From the NCBI GenBank assembly GCA_041499965.1, contig JBGQLG010000007.1, positions 1-64,000 on the forward strand: a stretch of 64,000 bases of DNA. Reading direction: 5' to 3'. The stretch's first letter is position 1, and the number at the start of each line of letters is the position of its first letter. Position numbers and translations under genes: made by a program. This document shows, one piece after another, positions 40,919-48,711 of this stretch. The stretch comes from AR5 sp041499965 (GTDB lineage: Bacteria; Methylomirabilota; Methylomirabilia; Rokubacteriales; CSP1-6). The notes beneath the pieces were generated by a model, which saw nothing but the letters and a program-made list of their open reading frames with translations, was not told the origin of the DNA and did not search any database.

Positions 40919-41145
40919 TCAGCTCCTCCCTGCGACCGCTCCGAGGTCCTCCACGGCGAGGCCGAGGGGGGATAGTAGCACGCGCTCGGGGTGGCGGCCG
41001 CCCCGGGGCAGGAGTACACTCCGGTTGTCTGGTCGATCGGCCCATCGGGGCTCAATCAGCTATCAGACCGCGTCACCGGTAGGGTCTTCCGCGTGCTGGG
41101 ACGTTGCTTAGGGAAGCGGAAGGTCTGCTGCAAGGAGACGTGTTC

Positions 41146-41472
41146 ATGGCTCAGAAACTCTTCGTCGGTGGTTTGCCGTTCGCCACGTCCAACGAACAAC
41201 TCCGCAACCTGTTCGCCGAGTGCGGCGAGGTGGCCTCGGCCACCGTGGTGACGGATCGCGATACCGGCCGCTCGCGAGGCTTCGGCTTCGTCGAGATGGC
41301 GACGCCGGAGGCGGCCGACGAGGCCATCAATCGGTTCAACGGACGCGACTACGAGGGTCGGCGGCTGCAGGTGGAGAAGGCCAAGTCGCCGTCCGCCGGT
41401 GGCGGCGGCGGCGGGCGCCCGGCCCGCGCGGCTGGCGGTGGCGGTCGCGGCGGCGGCGGCGGGCGCTGGTAG
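41146..41472 (+). CDS. RRM-domain RNA-binding protein (Rbp type)
   Basis: This 108-residue protein has one RNA-recognition motif: RNP2 KLFVGGLPF (residues 4-12) and RNP1 SRGFGFVEM (43-51). A Gly-rich tail follows (GGGGGGRPARAAGGGGRGGGGG), as in cyanobacterial and proteobacterial cold-responsive Rbp proteins. It binds RNA in the cytoplasm. ATG 41146 has a CAAGGAG site. The leader region 40919-41145 (227 bases, shared with the divergent DppB gene) contains no feature I can name with confidence. A GC hairpin follows the stop. Confidence 0.94.
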   Translation: MAQKLFVGGLPFATSNEQLRNLFAECGEVASATVVTDRDTGRSRGFGFVEMATPEAADEAINRFNGRDYEGRRLQVEKAKSPSAGGGGGGRPARAAGGGGRGGGGGRW

Positions 41473-41488
41473 TCCACCGCGCCTGATC

Positions 41489-41520
41489 GCGGCGGCGCGG
41501 CCTTCAGGCCGCGCCGCCGC
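41489..41520. terminator. GC hairpin between convergent genes
   Basis: A 14-bp perfect stem (GCGGCGGCGCGGCC with a TTCA loop) lies 16 bases after the RRM stop and 7 bases before the stop of the convergent CDGSH gene. It lacks a T run, so its role as a two-way terminator is probable rather than certain. Confidence 0.6.
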
Positions 41521-41527
41521 ACGTTCG

Positions 41528-41722
41528 CTACTGAGCCTGGAAGCCCACCTTGTTGTGCGTGCCGTCGCAGAACGGCTTCTGCGCCGAGGCGCCGCAGCGG
41601 CAGAGTGCGATCTTCGGGCGTCCCGTCGTGTCGACCTTGTTGCCCTGCGGATCCAGGACCTCGACGTCGTCACCTTCGACCAGGTACGGACCGTTGGGCC
41701 TGATGCTGATCTTGACGGCCAT
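41528..41722 (-). CDS. CDGSH iron-sulfur domain protein
   Basis: This 64-residue protein has the CDGSH motif CRCGASAQKPFCDGTH, giving 2Fe-2S ligands C41, C43, C52 and H56 (three Cys and one His). Such small proteins carry electrons or clusters in the cytoplasm. The start ATG 41722 is set by the GAGGAGG site 8 bases upstream. It is divergent from the radical SAM cassette at 41787, sharing a 64-base promoter region. A cluster-carrier role for that cassette would be sensible but is unproven. Confidence 0.93.
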   Translation of the reverse strand: MAVKISIRPNGPYLVEGDDVEVLDPQGNKVDTTGRPKIALCRCGASAQKPFCDGTHNKVGFQAQ

Positions 41723-41772
41723 CCACGTGCCTCCTCGGAGGGATTGGAAACCGCCCCACCATAGCACGGCGT

Positions 41773-41778
41773 TACACT
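41773..41778 (+). promoter_or_regulatory. -10-like box, possible leaderless start of the radical SAM gene
   Basis: TACACT lies 8 bases before ATG 41787, the distance expected for a leaderless transcript. A GAGG follows it and could instead act as a poorly spaced ribosome site. No convincing -35 is present. Confidence 0.4.
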
Positions 41779-41786
41779 GAGGCCCG

Positions 41787-43286
41787 ATGCGCGAGCCGGG
41801 TCGGATCCTCCTCGTCGCTTGCTACGAGCTGGGGCACCAGCCGCTCGCCGTCGCCTGGCCAGCCGCGTTCCTCGAGCGTGCCGGCTACGCTCCCGCCGTG
41901 CTCGACCTCTCGGTCGAGCCGTTTGACGCCGAGAAGATCACGCGCGCCACCTTCGTCGCCATCTCCGTCCCCATGCACACCGCCCTGCGCCTCGGCGTCA
42001 TCGCCGCCCAGCGCATCCGCCAGCTCAACCCGATCGCCCACATCTGCGCCTACGGCCTCTACGCCGCCCTGAATGCGAGCGAGTTGCTCGCCGATGCTTG
42101 CGTCGACAGCGTGCTGGCCGGAGAGCTGGAAGATGAGCTGGTCGAGCTCGTCCGCACAGTGGAGGCCGGGGCGGCGGGCGAGGCGGGGGAGGCTCGCAGA
42201 GCGAATGCTGTACTGAGCGAACGAGCCTCGCCCGCCGCCCCGGCCGTCACTTCGCGCACCGTGCTGGGCAAGCTGAACTTCCCCGTGCCGTCACGCCACG
42301 CGCTCCCTGCGCTCAAGCAGTACGCGCACGTCGAGCGCGACGGCCGGCGCGATCTCGTCGCCTACGCCGAGGCCAGCCGGGGCTGCAAGCACCTGTGCCG
42401 TCACTGTCCGATCCCGCCCGTCTACGGCGGCCGCTTCTTCGTCGTGCCCGTGGAGACCGTGCTGGCCGACGTGCGGCAACAGATTCAGGCCGGCGCGGCC
42501 CACGTGACGTTCGGCGATCCAGACTTCCTCAACGGTCCGCGCCACGCGCTGGCGGTGGCCCGCGCGCTGCACGCCGAGTTCCCGCGGGTGACGTTCGACT
42601 TCACCGCGAAGATCGACCATCTGCTGGCCCAGCGCGCACACCTGGCCGAGCTGGCCGGGCTGGGCGGTGTGTTCGTGGTCTCCGCGGCGGAGTCGCTCGA
42701 CGACGGCGTGCTCGCGCACCTGGCCAAGGGCCACACGCGCGCGGACATCGTCGAGGCGCTGCGCGTGACCCGCGCGGCCGGTATCGCGCTGCGGCCCACC
42801 TGGGTGGCGTTCACGCCGTGGACGACGCTTGGGAGCTACCGGGAGTGGCTCGATTTCCTGGCCGCCGAGGGGCTGGTGGACCACGTCGACCCCGTGCAGT
42901 ACGGCATCCGGCTGCTGGTGCCGCCCGGCTCGCTGCTGCTCGACCTGCCCGCGATGACGCCGCACCTCGGCGGGCTGGTGCCCGGCGGCTTCCACCACCG
43001 CTGGACGCACCCCGACCCGCGCGTCGATCGCCTGGCCGAGGAGGTCGCCGCCGCGGTGGCGGCCGCCGCCGAGCGCGACGAGGACGCCGGCCTGACGTTC
43101 GACCGCGTGCGCGGCCTCGCCGCGGCCGCCGCCGGGTCTGTGGCACCGCCCTCCGTGGCCCTGGCCAAGGGCCGCCCGCGGCCGCCCCGGCTCACCGAGC
43201 CGTGGTTCTGCTGAGCGGAGCCGACCCAGGGCCAGTTGGCCCTGTCCTTGGCCGGCGATGAATCTATGAGTACACTACCGGTCTGA
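41787..43286 (+). CDS. Radical SAM selenoprotein with C-U-A-E-P tail (UGA read-through)
   Basis: Residues 1-130 resemble a B12-binding fold. The radical SAM core carries C200, C204 and C207 (CKHLCRHC). A normal reading ends at TGA 43212-43214 after RLTEPWFC. Read as selenocysteine at residue 476, it continues A-E-P and 20 more residues to TGA 43284. C-U-A-E-P is the tail I recall for a radical SAM family in which the U may be Cys. A perfect 7-bp hairpin begins 12 bases after the TGA, as a bacterial SECIS should. The extension ends 11 bases before the next gene, so it fits without overlap. An Ala/Gly-rich palindromic insert lies at residues 126-153. Substrate unknown; NifU-like and ATP-grasp genes follow. 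Confidence 0.82.
42164..42245. repeat. Palindromic element inside the radical SAM coding frame
   Basis: Two perfect 21-base complementary arms (42164-42184 and 42225-42245) flank 40 bases. They keep the reading frame and encode a low-complexity stretch (EAGAAGEAGEARRANAVLSE, then RASPAAPA) between the B12-like and radical SAM domains. It looks like a mobile palindromic insertion tolerated in a linker. Confidence 0.7.
43227..43244 (+). promoter_or_regulatory. Candidate bacterial SECIS hairpin
   Basis: CAGGGCC, loop AGTT and GGCCCTG form a perfect 7-bp stem starting 12 bases after the in-frame TGA at 43212. The E. coli fdhF element starts its upper stem about 11 bases after UGA and needs G and U in the loop; both are present here. 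There is no obvious bulged U. Confidence 0.7.
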
Positions 43287-43297
43287 GAGGTGACGCC

Positions 43298-43579
43298 ATG
43301 AGCGACGATCTCAAGACGAAGGTACAGGACCTGATCGACACGATGATCAACCCGGCCGTCGCCGGTCACGGTGGCTTCGTCGAGCTGATCGACGTGCAGG
43401 ACAACCGGGTCTACCTGCAGATGGGCGGAGGCTGCCAGGGCTGCGGCGCCGCCGACGTCACGCTGAAGTCGGGGATCGAGCGCCTCATCAAGGAAGAGCT
43501 CCCCGAGGTGGCCGAGGTGCTGGACACCACCGACCACTCCTCCGGCACCAACCCCTACTACAGCGCCGGCAAGGCGTAG
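43298..43579 (+). CDS. NifU C-terminal-like iron-sulfur carrier (Nfu)
   Basis: This 93-residue protein has the Nfu domain with INPAVAGHGGFVELIDV and the cluster motif GGCQGCGAADVTLKSGIE (C46, C49). Nfu proteins carry a 4Fe-4S or 2Fe-2S cluster between subunits and hand it to client enzymes in the cytoplasm. Lying 11 bases after the extended radical SAM gene and 28 bases before the ATP-grasp gene, it is well placed to load the radical SAM protein. The ATG has GAGAGGTGA upstream. Confidence 0.92.
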   Translation: MSDDLKTKVQDLIDTMINPAVAGHGGFVELIDVQDNRVYLQMGGGCQGCGAADVTLKSGIERLIKEELPEVAEVLDTTDHSSGTNPYYSAGKA

Positions 43580-43607
43580 CCCTCCGCCGTCGTCGGCAGG
43601 TCCACCC

Positions 43608-44837
43608 ATGGACCGGCTGCTCCTCCTCCTGCCGACGACGACGTACCGGACCGAGGACTTCCTCGCCGCCGCGCGCACGCTCGGCGTCGACATCGTCTGC
43701 GCCTCCGAGAAGCCCAGCACGTTCGAGGCCCACGCGCCCGATCATCTCCTGACGCTCGACTTCACCGATCCCGACGCGGCCGCGGCCAAGGTGGCCGAGC
43801 TGGCCGGCCGGCGCCCCCTGAACGCGGTGGTCGGCGTCGACGACCTGACCACCGTCGCGGCCGCCGCCATCGCCGAGCGCCTCGGCCTGCGCAGCAGCGC
43901 CCTGGCCGCGGTGACGGCCGCGCGTGACAAGTACCAGATGCGCCAGTGCCTGGCCGCCGCCGGCGTGCCGATCCCGCGCTTCCGTCGCATCGCGCTGAAG
44001 GACGATCCGTTCCTGGCCGCGCGCGGCGTCGCCTTCCCCTGCGTGCTCAAGCCGCTGGCGCTCTCGGCCAGCCGCGGCGTGATCCGCGCCAACAACGTCG
44101 ATCAGTTCATCGCCGCCTTCCGCCGCATCGCCGCGCTCCTGCAGCGCGACGACGTGGAGGTGAGCGGCGACGCCGCCCAGTTCCTGCTCGCCGAGCAATA
44201 CCTGCCCGGCGTCGAGGTAGCGCTCGAGGGCCTGCTGGTCGGCAACACGCTGCACACGCTGGCGCTGTTCGACAAGCCCGATCCGCTCGAGGGGCCCTTC
44301 TTCGAGGAGACGATCTACATCACACCCTGCCGCCTGCCCGCCGACGTGCAGCAGGCGATCGAGCGGGTGACGGCCACGGCCTGCGCCGGGCTCGGCCTCG
44401 GCGAGGGGCCCGTGCACGCCGAGCTGCGCGTGAACGACGCGGGCCCGTGGGTGCTGGAAGTCGCCGCGCGCTCGATCGGCGGGCTCTGCTCGCGCACGCT
44501 GCGCTTCGGCACCGGGATGACGCTCGAGGAGATCATCCTCCGGCACGCGCTGGGCTGGCCGATCGCCTCGCTGGCGCGCGAGCGCCGGCCGGCCGGGGTG
44601 ATGATGATCCCGATCCCGCGGGCCGGACGGTTGCAGGCGGTGCACGGCACCGAGGCGGCCGCCGCCGTGACCGGCATCGAGGAAGTCGCGATCACCGCCC
44701 ACGTCGGCCAGGAGCTCGTCCCGCTTCCCGAGGGTTGGCAGTATCTCGGCTTCGTCTTCGCCCGCGCCGACACGCCCGACGCTGTCGAGGCGGCCCTGCG
44801 CGACGCCCACGCCCGCCTCACCTTCGAGATCCGGTAG
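43608..44837 (+). CDS. ATP-grasp ligase
   Basis: This 409-residue protein has the full ATP-grasp layout. A pre-ATP-grasp Rossmann part covers about 1-105 (LLLLLPTTTYRTEDFLAAAR; VVGVDDLTTVAAAAIAERLG). The ATP domain follows (DKYQMRQCLAAAGVPIPRF; FPCVLKPLALSASRGVIRA; EQYLPGVEVALEGLL; HAELRVNDAGPWVLEVAARS), and then a LAL-like C-terminal domain. It forms an amide or thioester bond from a carboxylate with ATP. With the radical SAM and Nfu genes it suggests a small biosynthetic cassette whose product I cannot name. Confidence 0.9.
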   Translation: MDRLLLLLPTTTYRTEDFLAAARTLGVDIVCASEKPSTFEAHAPDHLLTLDFTDPDAAAAKVAELAGRRPLNAVVGVDDLTTVAAAAIAERLGLRSSALAAVTAARDKYQMRQCLAAAGVPIPRFRRIALKDDPFLAARGVAFPCVLKPLALSASRGVIRANNVDQFIAAFRRIAALLQRDDVEVSGDAAQFLLAEQYLPGVEVALEGLLVGNTLHTLALFDKPDPLEGPFFEETIYITPCRLPADVQQAIERVTATACAGLGLGEGPVHAELRVNDAGPWVLEVAARSIGGLCSRTLRFGTGMTLEEIILRHALGWPIASLARERRPAGVMMIPIPRAGRLQAVHGTEAAAAVTGIEEVAITAHVGQELVPLPEGWQYLGFVFARADTPDAVEAALRDAHARLTFEIR

Positions 44838-44946
44838 CCCACCCACGACCCGTTCCGGCCCAGAGTCGAGGGCCTGGATATTGCTCCCATGAGATGGAAC
44901 CCCGGGCAGCCGCCCGAGGGTAACTCCGACAACGGGAGGACGTGAC

Positions 44947-45267
44947 ATGCAGAAGCTGATGTTCGCGCTGTTGGTCGGGATCATTGCGCTGACACCGGCG
45001 ATCGTCGCGGCCCAGACGGGCAGCGGCGGCGCGGGAGCACCGAGTGGCTCCAGCTCGAGCCCGTCGGGGACGTCGGGCAGCCCCGGCACCAGCGCTCCGT
45101 CGAGCGGTGGCGCCACCACGGCGCCGGGCGCGGGCGGGTCGACCTCGCCGTCGGCGAGCCCGTCGGGGAGCAGCACCAAGGACTTCACGACGTTTCACAC
45201 CAAGGCCGACTGCGAGAAGGCGGGCGGCATGTGGCAGACCGCTTCCAGCAGCTGCCTGGGCAAGTAG
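44947..45267 (+). CDS. Small secreted Ser/Gly-rich protein with C-terminal Cys pair
   Basis: This 106-residue protein has a signal peptide (MQKLMFALLVGIIALTPAIV, cut after AAQ), a disordered linker of about 50 residues rich in Ser, Gly, Pro and Thr, and a short end domain KADCEKAGGMWQTASSSC with C88 and C102. That end resembles the small (K)xxCxxxGGxWx...C module found on the tails of exported proteins. Function unknown. ATG 44947 has a GGGAGGAC site. The 109-base gap before it shows nothing definite. It has its own promoter or is read with the ATP-grasp gene. Confidence 0.65.
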   Translation: MQKLMFALLVGIIALTPAIVAAQTGSGGAGAPSGSSSSPSGTSGSPGTSAPSSGGATTAPGAGGSTSPSASPSGSSTKDFTTFHTKADCEKAGGMWQTASSSCLGK

Positions 45268-45278
45268 GCAACTGATGT

Positions 45279-45333
45279 CGAGGGGCGCCACGGCTCGGCC
45301 GTGGCGCCCCGAGCGGGGGGCCATGCCGGGGCC
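45279..45333. repeat. Dispersed palindromic repeat, copy D (variant)
   Basis: The dyad GGGGCGCCACGGC-TCG-GCCGTGGCGCCCC (45282-45310) is followed by the G-run and GGGGGGCCATGCCGGGGCC. This resembles copies A to C but diverges at the end. It may also serve as the terminator of the small secreted protein gene, ending 12 bases earlier. Confidence 0.65.
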
Positions 45334-45347
45334 ACACCAGCGTCGCA

Positions 45348-45419
45348 GAGGAGCGCCGCGGCGTGGCCGCGGCGTGACGAACGTCGGGGGGGGGGTGGGG
45401 GGCCATGTCGGGGCCCCCC
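45348..45419. repeat. Dispersed palindromic repeat, copy C
   Basis: GAGGAGCGCCGCGG, a dyad, GCGTGACGA, a long G-run and GGGGGGCCATGTCGGGGCCCC: the same order as copies A and B, 5.4 kb away. It fills the space before the stop of the convergent archerase gene at 45426. Confidence 0.8.
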
Positions 45420-45425
45420 ATGTTG

Positions 45426-46619
45426 CTAATCCAGCAGCGGGCAGTTGGGCGGCGACGCCGCCAGCTTCTTCTCGATGATCCCGGCGGCGTAGCGTTCCAG
45501 GTAGTGCGCGATCGTCTCCACCCGGATCTTCACCGAGCCGGCCGGCTTGGTGGAATCGAGGTCCTGGAAGGAGAAGAACAGCGTGCCGGAGCGCTCGATG
45601 ATCTGCTGCACCGGCGTGTAGGTCGGCTGGTCCATCCCACACTCGTAGGAGGACATCCGCACCACGCAGGCGATCCACGGGATGCGCGCAGCCACCTTGG
45701 CGCCCCACAGGATCTCATTGGTGTTCGACGAGTAGGACGACTGCCAGACGTCGTGGATGTCGAACGGCGACTTGATGTGGCCGGCCCGGATGTCGTCGCC
45801 GAACGCCCACTGCATCAGGTCGTCGTCGATGGGGAAGTACTGCATCCACAAGATGGGATAGCCGTAGGCCTGCAGGTCGACCTCGATCTCGTGGCCGATG
45901 CCGGGATCCATGTGGTACGGCCGGGCCACCACCATGAGGCAGGGCTTGCTCTCCCGCGCGCACCACTCCAGTACCTCACGCGACTTTTTGCGCAGCTTCT
46001 CGTTGAACGTCCGGAGCGCCTGGTAACCTTCGTCCACCGCGCGGGCCATCTCCTCGCGCGTGAGCCCCGGGACCGCCTCGTGCATCCCCTCGTAGAGCTG
46101 CTTGGGGACCAGCCGCGGCTCGTCGAGCGAGACGAACGGTGTGACGTACTGGATGCCGTTGTCGGCGAAGACGTCGCCTTCCTTGAGGAAGCCGGCCTTG
46201 ATGTTCTCGGGGGCCGCCATGACGCGCGGACAGGTCAGGGCCTTGGCCACGTGCCCCGACAGGAAGGAGGGCAGGTTGTAGATCATCGGCGACAGGATGA
46301 TGTCGAGCTTCTGCCGCTGGCCGAACACCAGCTCGCCGTAGTGGCCGGACATGCACTTGACCGGGTAGCAGCAGTCGACGGTGCCGCGGCCCTTGCCGAA
46401 CTGCCGCCCCTGCTCTTCCGAGGTGTCCGAGGAAAAGATGATGTTGCGCTGGTCGAAGCCCAGACTGCCGAGCAGGCCCACCCAGAACTGATGGGTGTTC
46501 CAGAGGTTCAGGACGCGCGGGATGCCGACCCGGAGCTTACTCCTCGAGGACGGCGGCGGTGTCCCGGGCCCGGCGGAACGCGTCCTTGCGAACCATTTCG
46601 GCAACGTTAGGGTAGTCAC
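45426..46619 (-). CDS. HgdB/DUF2229-like component of an archerase system (3)
   Basis: This 397-residue protein resembles the double-cubane-type half of 2-hydroxyacyl-CoA dehydratase-related proteins: RVGIPRVLNLWNTHQFW, TVDCCYPVKCMSGHYGEL, LTCPRVMAAPEN, MVVARPYHMDPGIGHEIE, and RMSSYECGMDQ. Conserved Cys in DCCYPVKC and YECG are candidate cluster ligands. It would receive very low-potential electrons from the ATP-driven ASKHA protein just upstream. The ATG at 46619 overlaps that gene by 83 bases in another frame, unusual for this genome. The family-like part starts only near residue 29, so the true start may lie downstream or a frameshift may split a once-continuous protein. Confidence 0.85.
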   Translation of the reverse strand: MTTLTLPKWFARTRSAGPGTPPPSSRSKLRVGIPRVLNLWNTHQFWVGLLGSLGFDQRNIIFSSDTSEEQGRQFGKGRGTVDCCYPVKCMSGHYGELVFGQRQKLDIILSPMIYNLPSFLSGHVAKALTCPRVMAAPENIKAGFLKEGDVFADNGIQYVTPFVSLDEPRLVPKQLYEGMHEAVPGLTREEMARAVDEGYQALRTFNEKLRKKSREVLEWCARESKPCLMVVARPYHMDPGIGHEIEVDLQAYGYPILWMQYFPIDDDLMQWAFGDDIRAGHIKSPFDIHDVWQSSYSSNTNEILWGAKVAARIPWIACVVRMSSYECGMDQPTYTPVQQIIERSGTLFFSFQDLDSTKPAGSVKIRVETIAHYLERYAAGIIEKKLAASPPNCPLLD

Positions 46620-48711
46620 GCTTGACCTCCTCGAGCTTGGCCTTCACCACGCGCATCTCGTTGACGTCCTCGACGAGGCCCTTGGGACACGAGTTGCCGC
46701 TGATCACGCGCTCCCACCCCTCGGCCAGCGGCAGCTTGCTCCACGCCCGCCCCTTGGCCCCGGGGAGCTGCACGTCGATGAACGTGCGGGTGCAGTTGAT
46801 CGGGCACCACTTGCAGACGGTCTCGGCGGCGGTCGTGCTCGTGTAGGTCAGCGCCGCGATCGCGTCGAAGCCGCGGAAGCGCGAGGCCGGGTTGTTCTTG
46901 CGCCAGTCGCCCGCGCACAGCGCCGCCCCGATGGCGCCGGCCTCGCCCGAGTACGGATGGACCACCACCTCGGCGTCCGGCACCTTGCTGCGGATGAAGT
47001 CGACCTGGGCCTTGACCACCGCCATGTTGCGATGGGTGCCGCCCTGCAGGACGAACTTGCGCCCGGCCGACCTGAGATTCTGGAGCTGGCCGGCGTAGAT
47101 CCACACGTTGACCGGCAGCACCGCGGCCAGCGCGGCCATGATCTCCTCGGCCGACCAGCCCTTGCGCTGCTGGTTGACGATGTCGGACTGCAAGAAGACG
47201 CCGCAGCCCATGGCCAGGCTCGGCATCGACTTGGCCTCGAACGCGCGGTCGGCGTAGTGCTCCAGCGGGATGTTGTAGCGTTCGGCCACGCCCTGCAGGA
47301 AGGCGCCGTTGCCCGAGGAGCACTGGCTGTTGAGCCGGAAGTCGGCCACCGTGCCCTGGCGCAGGATCATGATCTTGACGTCGGTGCCGCCCACGTCGCA
47401 GATCACATCGGCGTCGGCGTAGAAGTGCAGCGCGGCGGTGGCGTGGGCCACGGTCTCGACCACGCCGACATCCGCGCCCAGCACGTCCTTGAGCAGGTCC
47501 TTGCCGTAGCCGGTCAGCGCCAGGCCGCCGACGTCGGTGAAGCCGGCCTCGTGCACCTGGCGGAACAGCGACTGGGCATCCTCGATCGGGTTGCCCTTGG
47601 ACAGCGCGTAGCAGGAGAAGAGCAGCTCGCGGTCGTCGGAGAGGACGACCGCCTTGGCGGTGGTGCTGCCGAAGTCGCAGCCGAGCAGCACCGAGCCGAC
47701 GTGGGCCTCGCGCGCCGGGCACACCGGCGCCGGCCGCACGTACTCGCTCACGAAGGTGGCGAGATCGCCCTGGCCGCTGATGAGGCCCTTGGCGCCCTCC
47801 TTGGCCTTCGCCTCGTGCTGGCCCTCCTTCACCCACCACTCGAGCTTCTCGCGGCCCTGGTAGACGGCGACCTCGGGCTTCTCGCCCTTGCCGATCTCGA
47901 CGCAGCCCAGGCAGGCGTAGTAGAGCGCCTCGGTGGGCACGACGATGAGGGAGGCCACGTCGCGCCCCTCGGGCAGCTCGACCTTGCGCTGGCTCCACAG
48001 CTTGCCCAGGTGGTAGCGCCAGGCCTCCTGCAGTCCCTTGAAGAACAGGTTGGGGCCGCCGAGCAGCAGCACCTCCGGCAGCGGCGTGTTGCCCTTGGTC
48101 AGCGTGGCCAGGTTCTGGTAGACGACCGCCTCGAACAGGCTGGCGATGATCTCCTCGACCGGCACGCCCGTCTTCACCAGCGTGTTGGCGTCGGTCTCGG
48201 CGAAGATCCCGCACTTGCTCGAGATCTTGTGCAGGCTCATGTCGGCGTAGGCCATCTCGGCCAGCCGCTCGGTCGGCACCTGCAGCTTGCGGGCGGTCTT
48301 CTCGATGAAGGTGCCGGTGCCGCCGCTGCAGGCCGACTGCATGAAGACCTGCTTGGACTTGCCGGTGCCGCTGGCGGTAAAGAAGATGGTCTTCATGTCC
48401 TCGCCGCCGATCTCGGACACGAAGCGCACGTCGGGGTGGAGCTGCTCGACGCAGGCGGCGACCGCCACCACCTCCTGGATCAGCTTGCCCCCCACCTGCG
48501 GAGCGATGAAGCCGGCGCCGGAGCCGGTGAAGAACACGCGGTCCGTCCCGGCCGTGAGGCCGACCTCGGTCTCCATCCGCCCCAGGAACTCGACGACCTT
48601 CTCGGCCTGCTTGGTGTTGTGCCGCTGGTAGTCCTGCCAGGTGACCTTGCCGTTCTCGACGACGGCGGCCTTGACGGTGGTCGAACCGACGTCGACGCCG
48701 ACGAGCTTCAC
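46537..48711 (-). CDS. Double ASKHA ATPase activator (BadF/BcrA-HgdC type)
   Basis: This 724-residue protein carries two ASKHA ATPase domains, about residues 1-330 and 380-680. Domain 1 has VGVDVGSTTVKAAVVENG, SEIGGEDMKTIFF and SACSGGTGTF; domain 2 has LGCDFGSTTAKAVVLSDD, DVGGTDVKIMILRQG and QCSSGNGAFLQG. In HgdC-type activators a homodimer holds one 4Fe-4S cluster and uses ATP to fire single electrons at very low potential. Here the two halves in one chain could hold the cluster between them. The C-terminal 90 residues have KWCPINCTRTFID and SGNSCPKG, more cluster-like Cys. GTG 48711 overlaps the upstream stop (GTGA). Confidence 0.9.
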   Translation of the reverse strand: MKLVGVDVGSTTVKAAVVENGKVTWQDYQRHNTKQAEKVVEFLGRMETEVGLTAGTDRVFFTGSGAGFIAPQVGGKLIQEVVAVAACVEQLHPDVRFVSEIGGEDMKTIFFTASGTGKSKQVFMQSACSGGTGTFIEKTARKLQVPTERLAEMAYADMSLHKISSKCGIFAETDANTLVKTGVPVEEIIASLFEAVVYQNLATLTKGNTPLPEVLLLGGPNLFFKGLQEAWRYHLGKLWSQRKVELPEGRDVASLIVVPTEALYYACLGCVEIGKGEKPEVAVYQGREKLEWWVKEGQHEAKAKEGAKGLISGQGDLATFVSEYVRPAPVCPAREAHVGSVLLGCDFGSTTAKAVVLSDDRELLFSCYALSKGNPIEDAQSLFRQVHEAGFTDVGGLALTGYGKDLLKDVLGADVGVVETVAHATAALHFYADADVICDVGGTDVKIMILRQGTVADFRLNSQCSSGNGAFLQGVAERYNIPLEHYADRAFEAKSMPSLAMGCGVFLQSDIVNQQRKGWSAEEIMAALAAVLPVNVWIYAGQLQNLRSAGRKFVLQGGTHRNMAVVKAQVDFIRSKVPDAEVVVHPYSGEAGAIGAALCAGDWRKNNPASRFRGFDAIAALTYTSTTAAETVCKWCPINCTRTFIDVQLPGAKGRAWSKLPLAEGWERVISGNSCPKGLVEDVNEMRVVKAKLEEVKRDYPNVAEMVRKDAFRRARDTAAVLEE

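Noticed and set aside
41418..41472. Gly-rich tail of the RRM protein as a frameshift artefact
   Set aside because: Such tails are normal in bacterial Rbp-type RRM proteins.
45279..45425. Phage attachment or integron site at the paired repeats
   Set aside because: The copies recur in an unrelated gene border 5 kb away and no integrase or cargo lies between, so a REP-like family fits better.
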